From assembly GCA_964244065.1 (NCBI GenBank), contig CAXTHH010000004.1, forward strand, positions 62,001 to 126,000: a DNA stretch of 64,000 nt. Reading direction: 5' to 3'. Position 1 is the stretch's first letter. Each line of letters opens with the position of its first letter. The notes beneath the pieces were generated by a model. The model did not search any database. It had not been told where the DNA came from and worked only from the letters and a program-made list of their open reading frames with translations. Positions 40,032 through 49,432 of this stretch are shown here, piece by piece. Origin of the DNA: JASLDZ01 sp964244065. GTDB taxonomy: Bacteria > Pseudomonadota > Alphaproteobacteria > Caulobacterales > Caulobacteraceae. A program made the position numbers and the translations under genes.

Positions 40032-42467
40032 ATGCTGAACCTCGCCGAGTACCGCAGGAGGCCCCAAGCGCTGGCCGACTTCCTGCCCTGGGCGGCGCTG
40101 GTCGCTCCGGGCGTGGTCGCCAACAAGGACGGCTCGTTCCAGCGCACCGCCCGGTTCCGCGGGCCGGACCTGGACTCCGCCACGCCCGCCGAGCTGGTCT
40201 CGACCACGGCGCGACTGAACGGCGCGCTGCGCCGGCTCGGCTCCGGCTGGGCCGTCTTCGTCGAAGCGCAGCGCGTGCCCGCCAACCGCTATCCGCGCAG
40301 CCGCTTTCCCGACGCGGCGTCCGGCCTGGTCGAGATGGAGCGGCGCTTCCAGTTCGAGGAGGAGGGCGCGCACTTCGAGAGCGCCTACTTCTTGACCTTC
40401 GTCTGGCTGCCGCCGGTCGACGCCGCCGATCGCGCCGAGGGCTGGCTCTATGAGAACCGCGCCACGGCCGGCGCCGATGGCCGCGCGTCGCTGACCGGTT
40501 TCGTCGACCGCACCGACCGCATCCTGGCCCTGCTCGATGGGTTCATGCCCGAGGCGGCCTGGCTCTCGGACGAGGAGACGCTCACCTACCTCCACTCGAC
40601 CGTCTCGACCCGCCGCCACGCCGTGCGCGTGCCGGCGACGCCGATGCACCTCGACGCCATCCTGGTCGACGAGCCGCTCTCCGGTGGCCTCGAGCCGCGC
40701 CTCGGCGACGCGCACCTGCGCACGCTGACTGTCTTGGGCTTTCCGTCGCGAACCTGGCCGGGCCTGCTCGACGACCTCAACCGGCTCGCCTTCCCGTACC
40801 GCTGGTGCGTGCGCGCGGTCGCGCTCGACAAGACCGACGCCACCAAAGTGCTGTCGCGCATCCGCCGGCAATGGTTCGCCAAGCGCAAGTCGATCGCGGC
40901 CATCGTCAAGGAGGTGATGACCAACGAGGCGTCGGTGCTGATGGACTCGGACGCCGCCAACAAGGCGGCCGACGCCGACATGGCGCTGCAGGAACTCGGC
41001 TCCGACCTGATCGGCGAGGCGTATGTCACCGCGACCGTGACCGTCTGGGACGAGGACGCGCGCGCCGCCGACGAGCGGCTTCGGCTGGTCGAGAAGACCA
41101 TCCAGGGCCGCGACTTCACCTGCATCCGCGAGGGCGTCAACGCGGTCGAGGCGTGGCTCGGATCGCTGCCCGGCCAGCTCTACGCCAACGTCCGCCAGCC
41201 GCCGATCTCGACGCTCAACCTCGCCCACATGATGCCGTTCTCGGCGGTATGGGCGGGCCCGCCCCGGGACGAGCATCTGGACGCGCCGGCGCTGTTCGTC
41301 GCCAAGACCGAGGGCTCGACGCCGTTCCGCTTCTCGCTCCACGTCGGCGACGTCGGCCACACCCTGATCGTCGGACCGACCGGCGCGGGCAAGAGCGTGC
41401 TCCCGGCCGTCATGGCGATGCAGTTCCGCCGCTACGAGCGCGCACAGATCTTCGCCTTCGACTTCGGCGGCTCGATCCGCGCCGCGACGCTCGCCATGGG
41501 TGGCGACTGGCACGACCTCGGCGGCTCGCTGTCGGAGGACGCGGCCGAGCCGGTCGCGCTGCAGCCGCTCGCGCGCATCCACCTGTCCGAAGAGCGCGCT
41601 TGGGCGGCGGAGTGGGTGGCGGCGATCCTCGGCCGCGAGAAGGTACCGGTCACGCCCGAGGTGAAAGAGCTTCTCTGGGCCGCGCTCGGCTCGCTCGCGT
41701 CCGCGCCGGTCCACGAGCGCACGCTGACCGGCCTGTCGGTCCTGCTCCAGAGCCAGGCGCTTAAGCGCGCGCTCCAGCCCTACTGTCTGAATGGCCCCTG
41801 GGGGCGGCTGCTCGACGCCGACGCCGAACGGCTTGGCGTGGCCGACGTCCAGGCGGTCGAGACCGAGGGGCTGATCGGCACGGGCGCGGCGGCGGCGGTG
41901 CTCGCCTATCTGTTCCACCGCATCGAGGACCGGCTCGACGGCCGGCCAACGCTCCTGATCGTCGACGAGGGATGGCTGGCGCTCGATGACAAGGGCTTCT
42001 CCGGCCAGCTGCGCGAGTGGCTGAAGACGCTGCGCAAGAAGAACGCCAGCGTGGTCTTCTCCACCCAGAGCCTCGCCGACATCGAGAACTCGCCGATCGC
42101 GCCCGCAATCATCGAGAGCTGCCCGACGCGCGTGTTCCTCGCCAACGAGCGCGCTCTCGAGCCGCAGATCGCCGCGATCTACCGCCGGTTCGGCCTCTCG
42201 GATCGCCAGATCGAGATCCTCAGTCAGGCCACGCCCAAGCGCGACTATTATTGCCAGTCCCGCTGCGGCAACCGGCTGTTCGAACTGGGGCTGGGCGAGG
42301 TCGCGCTCGCCTTCGCCGCCGCCTCGTCCAAGACCGACCAAGCGCTCATCGCCCAGCTGTTCGCCGCCCACGGCCGCGACGGCTTCGCCCACGCCTGGCT
42401 GCAGGCGCGCGGCGCCGGCTGGGCCGCCGATCTCGCCCGCACTTTGCCCGAGGAGCTTGTCCCATGA
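40032..42467 (+). CDS. trbE: TrbE (VirB4-family ATPase)
   Basis: An 811-residue ATPase that energises pilus assembly. The N-terminal CagE/VirB4 domain begins MLNLAEYRRRPQALADFLPWAALVAPGVV. The C-terminal motor has Walker A IVGPTGAGKSVLPAVMAMQF, DFGGSIRAAT, Walker B PTLLIVDEGWLALDDKGF and VVFSTQSLADIENS. It lies 6 bp after trbD and overlaps trbJ by 4 bp. Confidence 0.95.
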   Translation: MLNLAEYRRRPQALADFLPWAALVAPGVVANKDGSFQRTARFRGPDLDSATPAELVSTTARLNGALRRLGSGWAVFVEAQRVPANRYPRSRFPDAASGLVEMERRFQFEEEGAHFESAYFLTFVWLPPVDAADRAEGWLYENRATAGADGRASLTGFVDRTDRILALLDGFMPEAAWLSDEETLTYLHSTVSTRRHAVRVPATPMHLDAILVDEPLSGGLEPRLGDAHLRTLTVLGFPSRTWPGLLDDLNRLAFPYRWCVRAVALDKTDATKVLSRIRRQWFAKRKSIAAIVKEVMTNEASVLMDSDAANKAADADMALQELGSDLIGEAYVTATVTVWDEDARAADERLRLVEKTIQGRDFTCIREGVNAVEAWLGSLPGQLYANVRQPPISTLNLAHMMPFSAVWAGPPRDEHLDAPALFVAKTEGSTPFRFSLHVGDVGHTLIVGPTGAGKSVLPAVMAMQFRRYERAQIFAFDFGGSIRAATLAMGGDWHDLGGSLSEDAAEPVALQPLARIHLSEERAWAAEWVAAILGREKVPVTPEVKELLWAALGSLASAPVHERTLTGLSVLLQSQALKRALQPYCLNGPWGRLLDADAERLGVADVQAVETEGLIGTGAAAAVLAYLFHRIEDRLDGRPTLLIVDEGWLALDDKGFSGQLREWLKTLRKKNASVVFSTQSLADIENSPIAPAIIESCPTRVFLANERALEPQIAAIYRRFGLSDRQIEILSQATPKRDYYCQSRCGNRLFELGLGEVALAFAAASSKTDQALIAQLFAAHGRDGFAHAWLQARGAGWAADLARTLPEELVP

Positions 42468-43207
42468 CCGTCCGTCGTTTCCACAAACAGCTGGCCGCCG
42501 GTGCGGCGATGCTGTCGCTCACGATCGCCGCCGTGCCCGCCCACGCGCAATGGACGGTGTTCGACCCGTCCAACTTCTCGCAGAACGTGCTGACCGCGGC
42601 GCGCACGCTCCAGCAGATCAACAACCAGATCACCTCGCTCCAGAACGAAGCGCAGGGGCTGATCAATCAGGCGCGCAACCTCGCCAACCTGCCTTACTCC
42701 TCGCTGCAGGCGCTGGAACAGAACATCGCCCGCACCCAGCAGTTGGTCGCCCAGGCGCAGGGCATCGCCTACAACGTCCAGAACATCGACCAGGCGTTCG
42801 CGACCCGCTATGCGCCCGCGTCCGCCTCGCAGACCGATCAGCAGCTCGTCGCCGGCGCACAGACGCGCTGGCGGCAGTCGGTGCAGGCGCTTCAGGACGC
42901 CATGCGCACGCAGGCGACCGTCGTCGGCAACCTCGACACGAACCGCACCCAGATGTCGGCACTCGTCACCGCCAGTCAGGGCGCGACCGGCGCGCTCCAG
43001 GCGACGCAGGCCGGCAACCAGCTCCTCGCGCTCCAGGCCCAGCAGCTCTCGGACTTGACGGCCGCCGTGGCGGCGCAGGGACGGGCGCAGGCGCTCGACG
43101 CCGCTCAACGCCAAGCCGCGTCCTCCCAGGCGCAGGAGCAACTGCGCCGCTTCCTGCAGACGCCGACGGGCTACCAGCCGTCGACCATCACCATGTTCCA
43201 CAACTGA
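42464..43207 (+). CDS. trbJ: TrbJ (VirB5-like, periplasmic)
   Basis: A 247-residue secreted protein with a signal peptide ending AVPAHAQW, and then WTVFDPSNFSQNVLTAARTLQQINNQITSLQNEAQGL, the TrbJ signature, with long coiled-coil helices rich in Gln/Ala. TrbJ is a minor pilus or channel component. It overlaps trbE by 4 bp. Confidence 0.92.
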   Translation: MTVRRFHKQLAAGAAMLSLTIAAVPAHAQWTVFDPSNFSQNVLTAARTLQQINNQITSLQNEAQGLINQARNLANLPYSSLQALEQNIARTQQLVAQAQGIAYNVQNIDQAFATRYAPASASQTDQQLVAGAQTRWRQSVQALQDAMRTQATVVGNLDTNRTQMSALVTASQGATGALQATQAGNQLLALQAQQLSDLTAAVAAQGRAQALDAAQRQAASSQAQEQLRRFLQTPTGYQPSTITMFHN

Positions 43208-43215
43208 GGTCGGCG

Positions 43216-43566
43216 ATGCGACGGCTTCTCCCCCGGTCGGATCGGTTTGCGGCGCTCGACCGCCGTGTCGTGCGGCGCACCGCGCTGGTGCTGGGCGTCG
43301 GCGCCGCGCTCTGCGCGGCAGCCGCCATGCTGGCCGTGAAGGAGGGTCGGGAGCTTCACGAGTCCGCGCCGCCGGCGATGCAGTCGGTCCCGGCCGATCC
43401 TTTGGTGGCCGAGATGCGGCGTTGCCAGCTGCTCGGCGAGCCGGGCGCGCACGACGCCGGCTGCCTCGCGGCGTGGGCGGAGAACCGCCGCCGCTTCCTC
43501 GGCGTGGATCGACGGCCCCTCGCGCCGAATCCAGCGGCCGTTCCGACGACGACCGGGGAGCACTGA
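43216..43566 (+). CDS. Putative entry-exclusion protein TrbK-alt
   Basis: A 116-residue protein with one N-terminal membrane segment (TALVLGVGAALCAAAAMLAV), a short periplasmic region and the Cys-containing pattern LVAEMRRCQLLGEPGAHDAGCLAAWAENRRRF. This pattern marks the alternative TrbK proteins found between trbJ and trbL in alphaproteobacterial ICEs. It is believed to block redundant entry of the same element. Confidence 0.8.
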   Translation: MRRLLPRSDRFAALDRRVVRRTALVLGVGAALCAAAAMLAVKEGRELHESAPPAMQSVPADPLVAEMRRCQLLGEPGAHDAGCLAAWAENRRRFLGVDRRPLAPNPAAVPTTTGEH

Positions 43567-43567
43567 T

Positions 43568-44908
43568 ATGGGCGGGACCGGCGTCATCGACCGCTTCCTC
43601 GAGGTCTTCACCCGCTACATCGACAGCGGGTTCGGCCTCCTGCAGGGCGAGGTGAAGTGGCTCGCGGGCGTGCTGATCGCCATCGACCTCGTGCTCGCCG
43701 CCCTGTTCTGGGCGATGGCGCCCGATGAGGACGTGATCGCCCGGCTGGTCAAGAAGACGCTGTTCATCGGCGTGTTCGCCTACATCATCAACAACTGGAC
43801 CAACCTCGCGCGCATCGTGTTCGAGAGCTTCGCGGGGCTCGGATTGAAGGCGTCCGGCACCGGCCTCTCCGAAGCCGACTTCCTCCGGCCCGGCCGCGTC
43901 GCCCAGGTAGGGCTTGACGCTGGCAAGCCGATCCTCGACTCGATCTCGGGCCTGATGGGCTTCGTCTCGTTCTTCGAGAACTTCATCCAGATCGCCGTGC
44001 TGCTGTTCGCCTGGGCGATCGTCATCCTCGCCTTCTTCATCCTCGCCATCCAGCTCTTCGTCAGCCTGATCGAGTTCAAGCTGACGACGCTCGCCGGGTT
44101 CGTGCTGATCCCGTTCGGCCTCTTCAACAAGACCGCCTTCGCCGCCGAGCGCGTGCTCGGCAACGTCATGAGTTCCGGCATCAAGGTCCTGGTGCTGGCC
44201 GTCATCGTCGGCATCGGCACGACCCTGTTCAGCCAGTTCACGCAAGGGTTCACCGGCCAGCCGACCATCGAGGACGCCATGGGCCTCGTGCTCGCCGCCC
44301 TCTCGCTGCTGGGCCTCGGCATCTTCGGACCGGGCGTCGCCAACGGCATCATCTCCGGCGGCCCGCAGCTCGGCGCGGGCGCCGCGGTCGGCACGGGCCT
44401 CGCGGCGGGCGGCCTCGTCGCCGCCGGCGCCGGCCTCGCGGCGGGCGGCGTCGGCGCGCTCGGCGCGGCCGGCGGCGCTGCGGCCGGAGCCGCACGCGGC
44501 GGCGCGTCGATCGCGGGAGCCGCGACGACCGCCTACCGCACCGCCTCCGCCGGTCAGACCGGCGCAGGCGCGATGGCGAGCGGCGTTGGCGGTGTCGCAC
44601 GGGCCGGCAGCTCGGCCGCAGGCCAGGCTGCGGCAAGCCCGCTCCGCCGCGCCGCTTCAGCGATGGGCGACAGCTACCGTTCCGGCGCGCGTAGCGCCTT
44701 CAAGGCGACGGGCGGCACGATCGGCGGCGGCGACGCGCCGGCCGCAGCCTCGGCTGACGCCGCCGCACCGACCGGCGAACCCGGCTGGGCGCGCGCCATG
44801 CGTCGCCGCCAGTCCGTCCACCAGGGCGCGTCCACCGCCGCCCACGCCGTGCGCTCGGGCGACGGCGGCGGCTCCGGCTCCTCCGTCTCTGTCAGCGAAG
44901 GCGAGTGA
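43568..44908 (+). CDS. trbL: TrbL (VirB6 family)
   Basis: A 446-residue polytopic inner-membrane protein with at least five transmembrane helices between residues ~30 and 260 (for example WLAGVLIAIDLVLAALFWAM, IAVLLFAWAIVILAFFILAIQLFV). A long Gly/Ala-rich C-terminal tail follows. The N-terminal VIDRFLEVFTRYIDSGFGLLQGEVKWLAG is the TrbL motif. It ends within the trbF start (TGATG). Confidence 0.93.
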   Translation: MGGTGVIDRFLEVFTRYIDSGFGLLQGEVKWLAGVLIAIDLVLAALFWAMAPDEDVIARLVKKTLFIGVFAYIINNWTNLARIVFESFAGLGLKASGTGLSEADFLRPGRVAQVGLDAGKPILDSISGLMGFVSFFENFIQIAVLLFAWAIVILAFFILAIQLFVSLIEFKLTTLAGFVLIPFGLFNKTAFAAERVLGNVMSSGIKVLVLAVIVGIGTTLFSQFTQGFTGQPTIEDAMGLVLAALSLLGLGIFGPGVANGIISGGPQLGAGAAVGTGLAAGGLVAAGAGLAAGGVGALGAAGGAAAGAARGGASIAGAATTAYRTASAGQTGAGAMASGVGGVARAGSSAAGQAAASPLRRAASAMGDSYRSGARSAFKATGGTIGGGDAPAAASADAAAPTGEPGWARAMRRRQSVHQGASTAAHAVRSGDGGGSGSSVSVSEGE

Positions 44909-45591
44909 TGTTCTTCAAGCGAACCGACGTGCGCTACGGGCGCACCCCCGAACCCGAAACGCCCTACCAACGCGCCGCCCAAGCCTGGGACGACCGCATC
45001 GGCTCGGCCCGGGTCCAGGCGAAGAACTGGCGGCTGATGGCGTTCGGCTCGCTGTTCCTCTCCGGCGGCCTCGCCGCCGGGCTCGTCTGGCAGTCCGCAA
45101 CGGGCTCGATCGTCCCCTGGGTCGTGCAGGTCGACCGGCTCGGCCAGGCGCAGGCCGTCGCGCCCGCCGACGCCGCCTATCAGCCGACCGATCCGCAGGT
45201 GGCGTGGCATCTGGCGCGGTTCGTGGAGGAGGTCCGCTCCGTTCCGGCCGACCCCATCATCCTGCGCCAGAACTGGCTGCGGGCTTACGACTACACGACG
45301 AGCACGGGCGCCTTGGCGCTGAGCGATTACGCCCGCACCAACGACCCGTTCGCCAAGCTCGGCAGGCAGCAGATCTCGGTCGACATCGGCAGCGTCATCC
45401 GCGCCTCGCCCGCGAGCTTCCGCGTCGCCTGGACCGAGCGCCGGTTCCAGGACGGCGCGCTCGCCGCCACCGAACGCTGGACCGCCATCCTGACGATCGC
45501 GATCCAGACGCCCCGCGACCCCGAGACGCTGAAGAAGAACCCCCTCGGCGTCTTCGTCACCGCCCTCAACTGGTCCAAGGAGCTCGGCTGA
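44908..45591 (+). CDS. trbF: TrbF (VirB8 family)
   Basis: A 227-residue bitopic protein. The cytoplasmic start MFFKRTDVRYGRTPEPETPYQRAAQAWDDRIGSARVQ is followed by one membrane helix (LMAFGSLFLSGGLAAGLVW) and a periplasmic VirB8-like NTF2-fold domain ending in KKNPLGVFVTALNWSKEL. It overlaps trbL and trbG by one base each. Confidence 0.93.
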   Translation: MFFKRTDVRYGRTPEPETPYQRAAQAWDDRIGSARVQAKNWRLMAFGSLFLSGGLAAGLVWQSATGSIVPWVVQVDRLGQAQAVAPADAAYQPTDPQVAWHLARFVEEVRSVPADPIILRQNWLRAYDYTTSTGALALSDYARTNDPFAKLGRQQISVDIGSVIRASPASFRVAWTERRFQDGALAATERWTAILTIAIQTPRDPETLKKNPLGVFVTALNWSKELG

Positions 45592-46583
45592 TGCGCCTTC
45601 CTCTGCTCGGGGGCGTGCTGCTCGCCTCCGCCTCCCTGTCCGCCTGCGCGCACAAGTTTACCCCGCCGGAGATCACCTACGACGAGGCTCCGAAGGCGGC
45701 CGTGCTGGAGCCGGACCCGCCGAAGGCGGTGCAGATCGTAGCCGTGCCGCAGCCTCTGCCCTTGCCCGGCCAGTTGAAGCCGCTGCCTGCTCCCGGCCGC
45801 CTCACGCCGCCTGAGGCGGCCGATCCGCGCGCGCGGATCGAAGCGGCGAACGGCGCCGCGCGCGTCCAGCCGACTCGAGCCGGCTACATCAACGCCGTGC
45901 AGGTCTATCCCTTCTCCGACGGTGCGCTCTATCAGCTCTACGCCGCGCCTGGGCAGATCACCGACATCGCGCTGGAGCCCGGGGAGCAACTCGCGGGCTC
46001 GGGGCCGGTCGCCGCCGGCGACACGGTGCGTTGGATCATCGGCGACACCGAAAGCGGATCGGGCGCGACCAAGCGCGTCCACATCCTGGTCAAGCCGTCG
46101 CGCGCCGACCTCCTCACCAATCTCGTCATCAACACCGACCGGCGCACCTACCATCTGGAGATGCGCTCGGCCGAGCGGACCTACATGGCCTCCGTGTCCT
46201 GGTCCTACGCCGCCGACCAGCTCATCGCGCTCCGGCAGCAGAACGTCCGGGCGGAGGCGGCCCAACCTGTGGCGAGCGGGGTCGACGTCGACGCGCTCAA
46301 CTTTCGCTACCGGGTCGAGGGCGATACCCCGGCGTGGCGTCCGCTGCGCGCCTATGACGATGGCCGGCAGGTGTTCGTCGAGTTTCCGCGCGGGATCGCC
46401 CAGGGCGAGATGCCGCCGCTCTGGGTGATCGGCGCTACAGGCGGGGGCGAGCTGGTCAACTACCGCGTCCGCGGCCGCTACATGATCGTGGACCGCCTGT
46501 TCGCCGCGGCCGAGCTGCGACTCGGGGCCAAGCCGCAGAAGACCGTGCGGATCGTGCGGACCGACGGAAGGCCTACCTCGTGA
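45591..46583 (+). CDS. trbG: TrbG (VirB9 family lipoprotein)
   Basis: A 330-residue outer-membrane-associated channel component. The signal peptide ends in a lipobox (LSACAH), so it is probably lipid-anchored. The VirB9 domain has INAVQVYPFSDGALYQLYAAPGQITDIALEPGE and the C-terminal NYRVRGRYMIVDRLFAAAELRLG. It overlaps trbI by 4 bp. Confidence 0.93.
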   Translation: MRLPLLGGVLLASASLSACAHKFTPPEITYDEAPKAAVLEPDPPKAVQIVAVPQPLPLPGQLKPLPAPGRLTPPEAADPRARIEAANGAARVQPTRAGYINAVQVYPFSDGALYQLYAAPGQITDIALEPGEQLAGSGPVAAGDTVRWIIGDTESGSGATKRVHILVKPSRADLLTNLVINTDRRTYHLEMRSAERTYMASVSWSYAADQLIALRQQNVRAEAAQPVASGVDVDALNFRYRVEGDTPAWRPLRAYDDGRQVFVEFPRGIAQGEMPPLWVIGATGGGELVNYRVRGRYMIVDRLFAAAELRLGAKPQKTVRIVRTDGRPTS

Positions 46584-47875
46584 GCGGGCCGGACGATAAT
46601 CCCGAGCCTGACCGGGAAGGGGAAGGCCAGGGTGCGGCCGCTCCCGCGGCGACCGGCCGGCTCGAAGGGGTGCGGAACGACCGGGAGATCGCGGCGGAGC
46701 TCCGGCTTCGCCCAGAGCGGTCCCGGGTCATGCGCTTGTCTCGGCGAGTTCTGGCGACGCTCGGAGGCGTCTCGGCGCTGGCCATCGCGGGCGCGGTCAC
46801 CTTCGCGCTATGGCAGCACGGCGGGAAGGAAGCAGCCAAGGAACTCTACCCCACCGACAACCGCCAGACGCCTGACGGGCTGAACAAGCTGCCGCACGAC
46901 TACAGCGGGCTGCCCAAACAGATCCCGCAGTTGGGCCCGCCGCTGCCTGGCGATCTCGGCAAACCGATCCTGAACGCCGGCGCGCCGGCGCCAGGGATGG
47001 CCGGTCCTGCAACCGCGCCAGGGTCACCCGACCCGGAGATGCAACGGCAGGCTCAGGAGCGGCAGCGGCGCGCACAGGAGCTGCAGGCGGTTCGCACCAG
47101 CCGGCTGTTCGCGAGCGAGGGGCAGGCCGCAGCGCCGCCCGCATCGTCGGCCATGTCTATCTTGCCCGCGGCGTCGCTGCTCGGCCCGACAGCTTCCGGC
47201 GCCGGCGTAGCCAGTGCTTCGCAGCCGGCCGAGACTGACCACAAGCTCGCCTTTCTGAACGCCCCCGCCGATCGCCGCACCAGCAGCGTCGATCAGGTGA
47301 AGGCGCCCGAAAGCCAGAGCGTGCTTCAGGCCGGAGCCGTCGTTCCCGCAGCCCTCCTCACGGGCCTGCGCTCGGACCTTCCCGGCCAGATCACAGCCCA
47401 GGTGACCGAGGCCGTCTACGACAGCCCGACCGGCAGGATCCTGCTGATCCCGCAGGGCGCGCGGCTGATCGGCCAGTACGACGCGCAGGTGGCCTTCGGC
47501 CAGAGCCGGGCGCTCCTCGTCTGGAACAGGATCGTCATGCCGAACGGGCGCTCCATCGTGCTGGAACGCCAGCCCGGCGCCGATCCGCAGGGCTACGCCG
47601 GGCTGCAGGATCAGGTCGACAATCACTGGGGCGCGCTCTTCAAGGCGGCGCTGCTCTCGACCATCCTCAGCGTCGGTTCCGAGGCCGGGTCCTCGAACGA
47701 CGAGAACAGTCTGGTCGATGCGATCCGGCGCGGCGCGTCGGACTCCATCAGCCAGACCGGCCGGCAGGTGGTCGGGCGCTCGCTGCAGGTCCAGCCGACG
47801 ATCACCGTGCGTCCGGGATTTCCGGTGCGCGTGATCGTCACCCGTGACCTCGTGATGGAGCCCTATTCGGGCTGA
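46580..47875 (+). CDS. trbI: TrbI (VirB10 family)
   Basis: A 431-residue channel protein spanning inner to outer membrane. GTG 46580 opens it; a membrane helix lies near VLATLGGVSALAIAGAVTFALW, a proline-rich periplasmic spacer follows, and the C-terminal VirB10 beta-barrel shows AGAVVPAALLTGLRSDLPGQITAQVTEAVYDSPTG and NRIVMPNGRSI. It is the last structural trb gene. Confidence 0.94.
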   Translation: MSGPDDNPEPDREGEGQGAAAPAATGRLEGVRNDREIAAELRLRPERSRVMRLSRRVLATLGGVSALAIAGAVTFALWQHGGKEAAKELYPTDNRQTPDGLNKLPHDYSGLPKQIPQLGPPLPGDLGKPILNAGAPAPGMAGPATAPGSPDPEMQRQAQERQRRAQELQAVRTSRLFASEGQAAAPPASSAMSILPAASLLGPTASGAGVASASQPAETDHKLAFLNAPADRRTSSVDQVKAPESQSVLQAGAVVPAALLTGLRSDLPGQITAQVTEAVYDSPTGRILLIPQGARLIGQYDAQVAFGQSRALLVWNRIVMPNGRSIVLERQPGADPQGYAGLQDQVDNHWGALFKAALLSTILSVGSEAGSSNDENSLVDAIRRGASDSISQTGRQVVGRSLQVQPTITVRPGFPVRVIVTRDLVMEPYSG

Positions 47876-47883
47876 CGGAGAGG

Positions 47884-48147
47884 ATGATGACGAGACTGAA
47901 GCTCGGCGCGATCGCGGACGACAAGCCGGTGCGGGTCACCCACGACCTGCCGCCCACCGTGCATCGCGACCTCGTCGCTTACGCAGAGGTCCTGGCGCGT
48001 GAGACCGGCGCGGCGGTGGAGCCGGTCAAGCTCATCGCCCCGATGCTGGAGCGGTTCATGTCGACGGATCGGGCTTTCGCGGCGGCTCGCCGTCGCCGCC
48101 AGACGCCTTCCGCGCCTGGACCCTCGCCGCGCTCAGAAAGCGCCTGA
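47884..48147 (+). CDS. DUF2274 domain-containing protein
   Basis: An 87-residue protein: TRLKLGAIADDKPVRVTHDLPPTVHRDLVAYAEVLARETGAAVEPVKLIAPMLERFMSTDRAF. DUF2274 proteins regularly end trb operons in this ICE family and have a ribbon-helix-helix-like pattern. It is 8 bp after trbI. Its last ~90 bp overlap the 3' end of the convergent LysR gene. Confidence 0.85.
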   Translation: MMTRLKLGAIADDKPVRVTHDLPPTVHRDLVAYAEVLARETGAAVEPVKLIAPMLERFMSTDRAFAAARRRRQTPSAPGPSPRSESA

Positions 48148-48982
48148 GCGCCGGATTGTCGTTCTGGGGAGACCAGATCGCGCTGAACATCTGCCCTTCG
48201 CCGGCGAGCGGTACGAATGTGACGCCCGGGTAGATCACGCTTGCTTCCGAACCGCAGACGATGCTGACCCCAAAGCCTAGTCCAACCAAGGCCATCAAGC
48301 CTTCGCGCGCGACGCGGTGATGGTTGATGCGCGGCGTGAAGCCGAGACTTGCCAGCCGCTCTACGATGTAATCGTGCACGTGGGGTCCAGGCGCCGACCG
48401 CGAGACGATGAAGTGGTCCTCGGCCATGTCCTCGATGTGCAGCACGGCCATGGCGCAGCGGGCATCGTCGCTCGGAAGGGCGACAAGAACCGGCTCGGTC
48501 CAGAGGTTCTCCACTTCGCAGCCCGGTGGACGCGGCGTGCCCATGACGAAGGCGACGTCCAGGGTGCGCTCCGAGATGTCGGCGACGTGCTCTCCGACCG
48601 ACCCCTCAACGATGTCTAGCACGACAGCCGGAAAGTCGGCCTTGAATGTCCGGATCAGGCGGTTCGGAAAGCTCGACGACACCGACGCGACGATCCCGAT
48701 CTTGACCGTCCCCTCGCCGACATAGCCGGCTGCCGACGCCGTTCGCACCGCAGCCTCCAAGTGGGATATGACGAGCCGAATGTCGGCCAAGAATCGACGT
48801 CCCGCGCCCGTCAGCCGCACACCCGCCCGCGTGCGCTCGAATAGCGACACCCCGAGCTCGTCTTCCAACACGCTGACGCGCCGGCTTACCGCCGACCCGT
48901 CCAGCGCCAGGTGTTGTGCCGCCCGCCTGAAGCCGCCGGCTTCCGCGACCGCCACGAAGATCTGCAGATCCCGTAGCTCCAT
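48056..48982 (-). CDS. LysR-family transcriptional regulator
   Basis: A 308-residue LTTR. The N-terminal winged HTH is LRDLQIFVAVAEAGGFRRAAQHLALDGSAVSRRVSVLEDELGVSLFERTRAGVRLT, and the effector domain begins near GTVKIGIVASVSSSFPNRL. A LysR gene is often found at this end of trb operons and may regulate transfer, but no target is visible here. It overlaps the DUF2274 gene tail-to-tail by 92 bp. Confidence 0.88.
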   Translation of the reverse strand: MELRDLQIFVAVAEAGGFRRAAQHLALDGSAVSRRVSVLEDELGVSLFERTRAGVRLTGAGRRFLADIRLVISHLEAAVRTASAAGYVGEGTVKIGIVASVSSSFPNRLIRTFKADFPAVVLDIVEGSVGEHVADISERTLDVAFVMGTPRPPGCEVENLWTEPVLVALPSDDARCAMAVLHIEDMAEDHFIVSRSAPGPHVHDYIVERLASLGFTPRINHHRVAREGLMALVGLGFGVSIVCGSEASVIYPGVTFVPLAGEGQMFSAIWSPQNDNPALRRFLSAARVQARKASGGDGEPPRKPDPST

Positions 48983-49040
48983 GGTTGTTCAGCTCCAGGG
49001 GACCATCGGAGGTTGAACGCACAGCTTCGTGAATCATCCA

Positions 49041-49059
49041 AAGCCGGCTTGCCCGGCTT
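49041..49059 (-). terminator. Hairpin upstream of the LysR gene
   Basis: AAGCCGG (49041-49047) and CCGGCTT (49053-49059) surround CTTGC. It lies 59 bp upstream of the LysR start and 139 bp before the small gene at 49198. No strong T-run, so the function is uncertain. Confidence 0.35.
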
Positions 49060-49197
49060 CAAAGCCAAGCTGGATCACCGGGCTGCTTCGTCGAGCGAGA
49101 CTGGTAAGCGGGGAACTGCTGTGCGCAGTCTCGCCCGGCTGCCTCCGCGCTGAGCGGCTACTTGTCTTTGAACTCCCTGCCGCTCATCGTGGACACC

Positions 49198-49392
49198 ATG
49201 GCGACCGCAAAGAAGAAGACGGCCACGGCCCAGCACTCCCGCCCTGCGGCAGATCGCACGATCGTCTATCATGGCATCAAGATCCCGCCGATCGCGGGCA
49301 AGCGCTCCCCGCTTTCCGCGGCCATTCGTGAGGCGCTGTTTGCCAACCCGCGGATCCGCGGCGATGAGCCCCGCGAGCCTGTGTCCGTATAG
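49198..49392 (+). CDS. Small basic hypothetical protein
   Basis: A 64-residue protein (ATG 49198) starting MATAKKKTATAQHSRPAADR with a lysine-rich flexible N-terminus. The segment IVYHGIKIPPIAGKRSPLSAAIREALFAN resembles a short DNA-binding or interaction motif. I know of no named family. It is 40 bp upstream of higB and could be co-transcribed with it. Confidence 0.4.
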   Translation: MATAKKKTATAQHSRPAADRTIVYHGIKIPPIAGKRSPLSAAIREALFANPRIRGDEPREPVSV

Positions 49393-49432
49393 CGTCGCTT
49401 GACACCGAACGCTGTCGTGCTTAGCTGATCCA

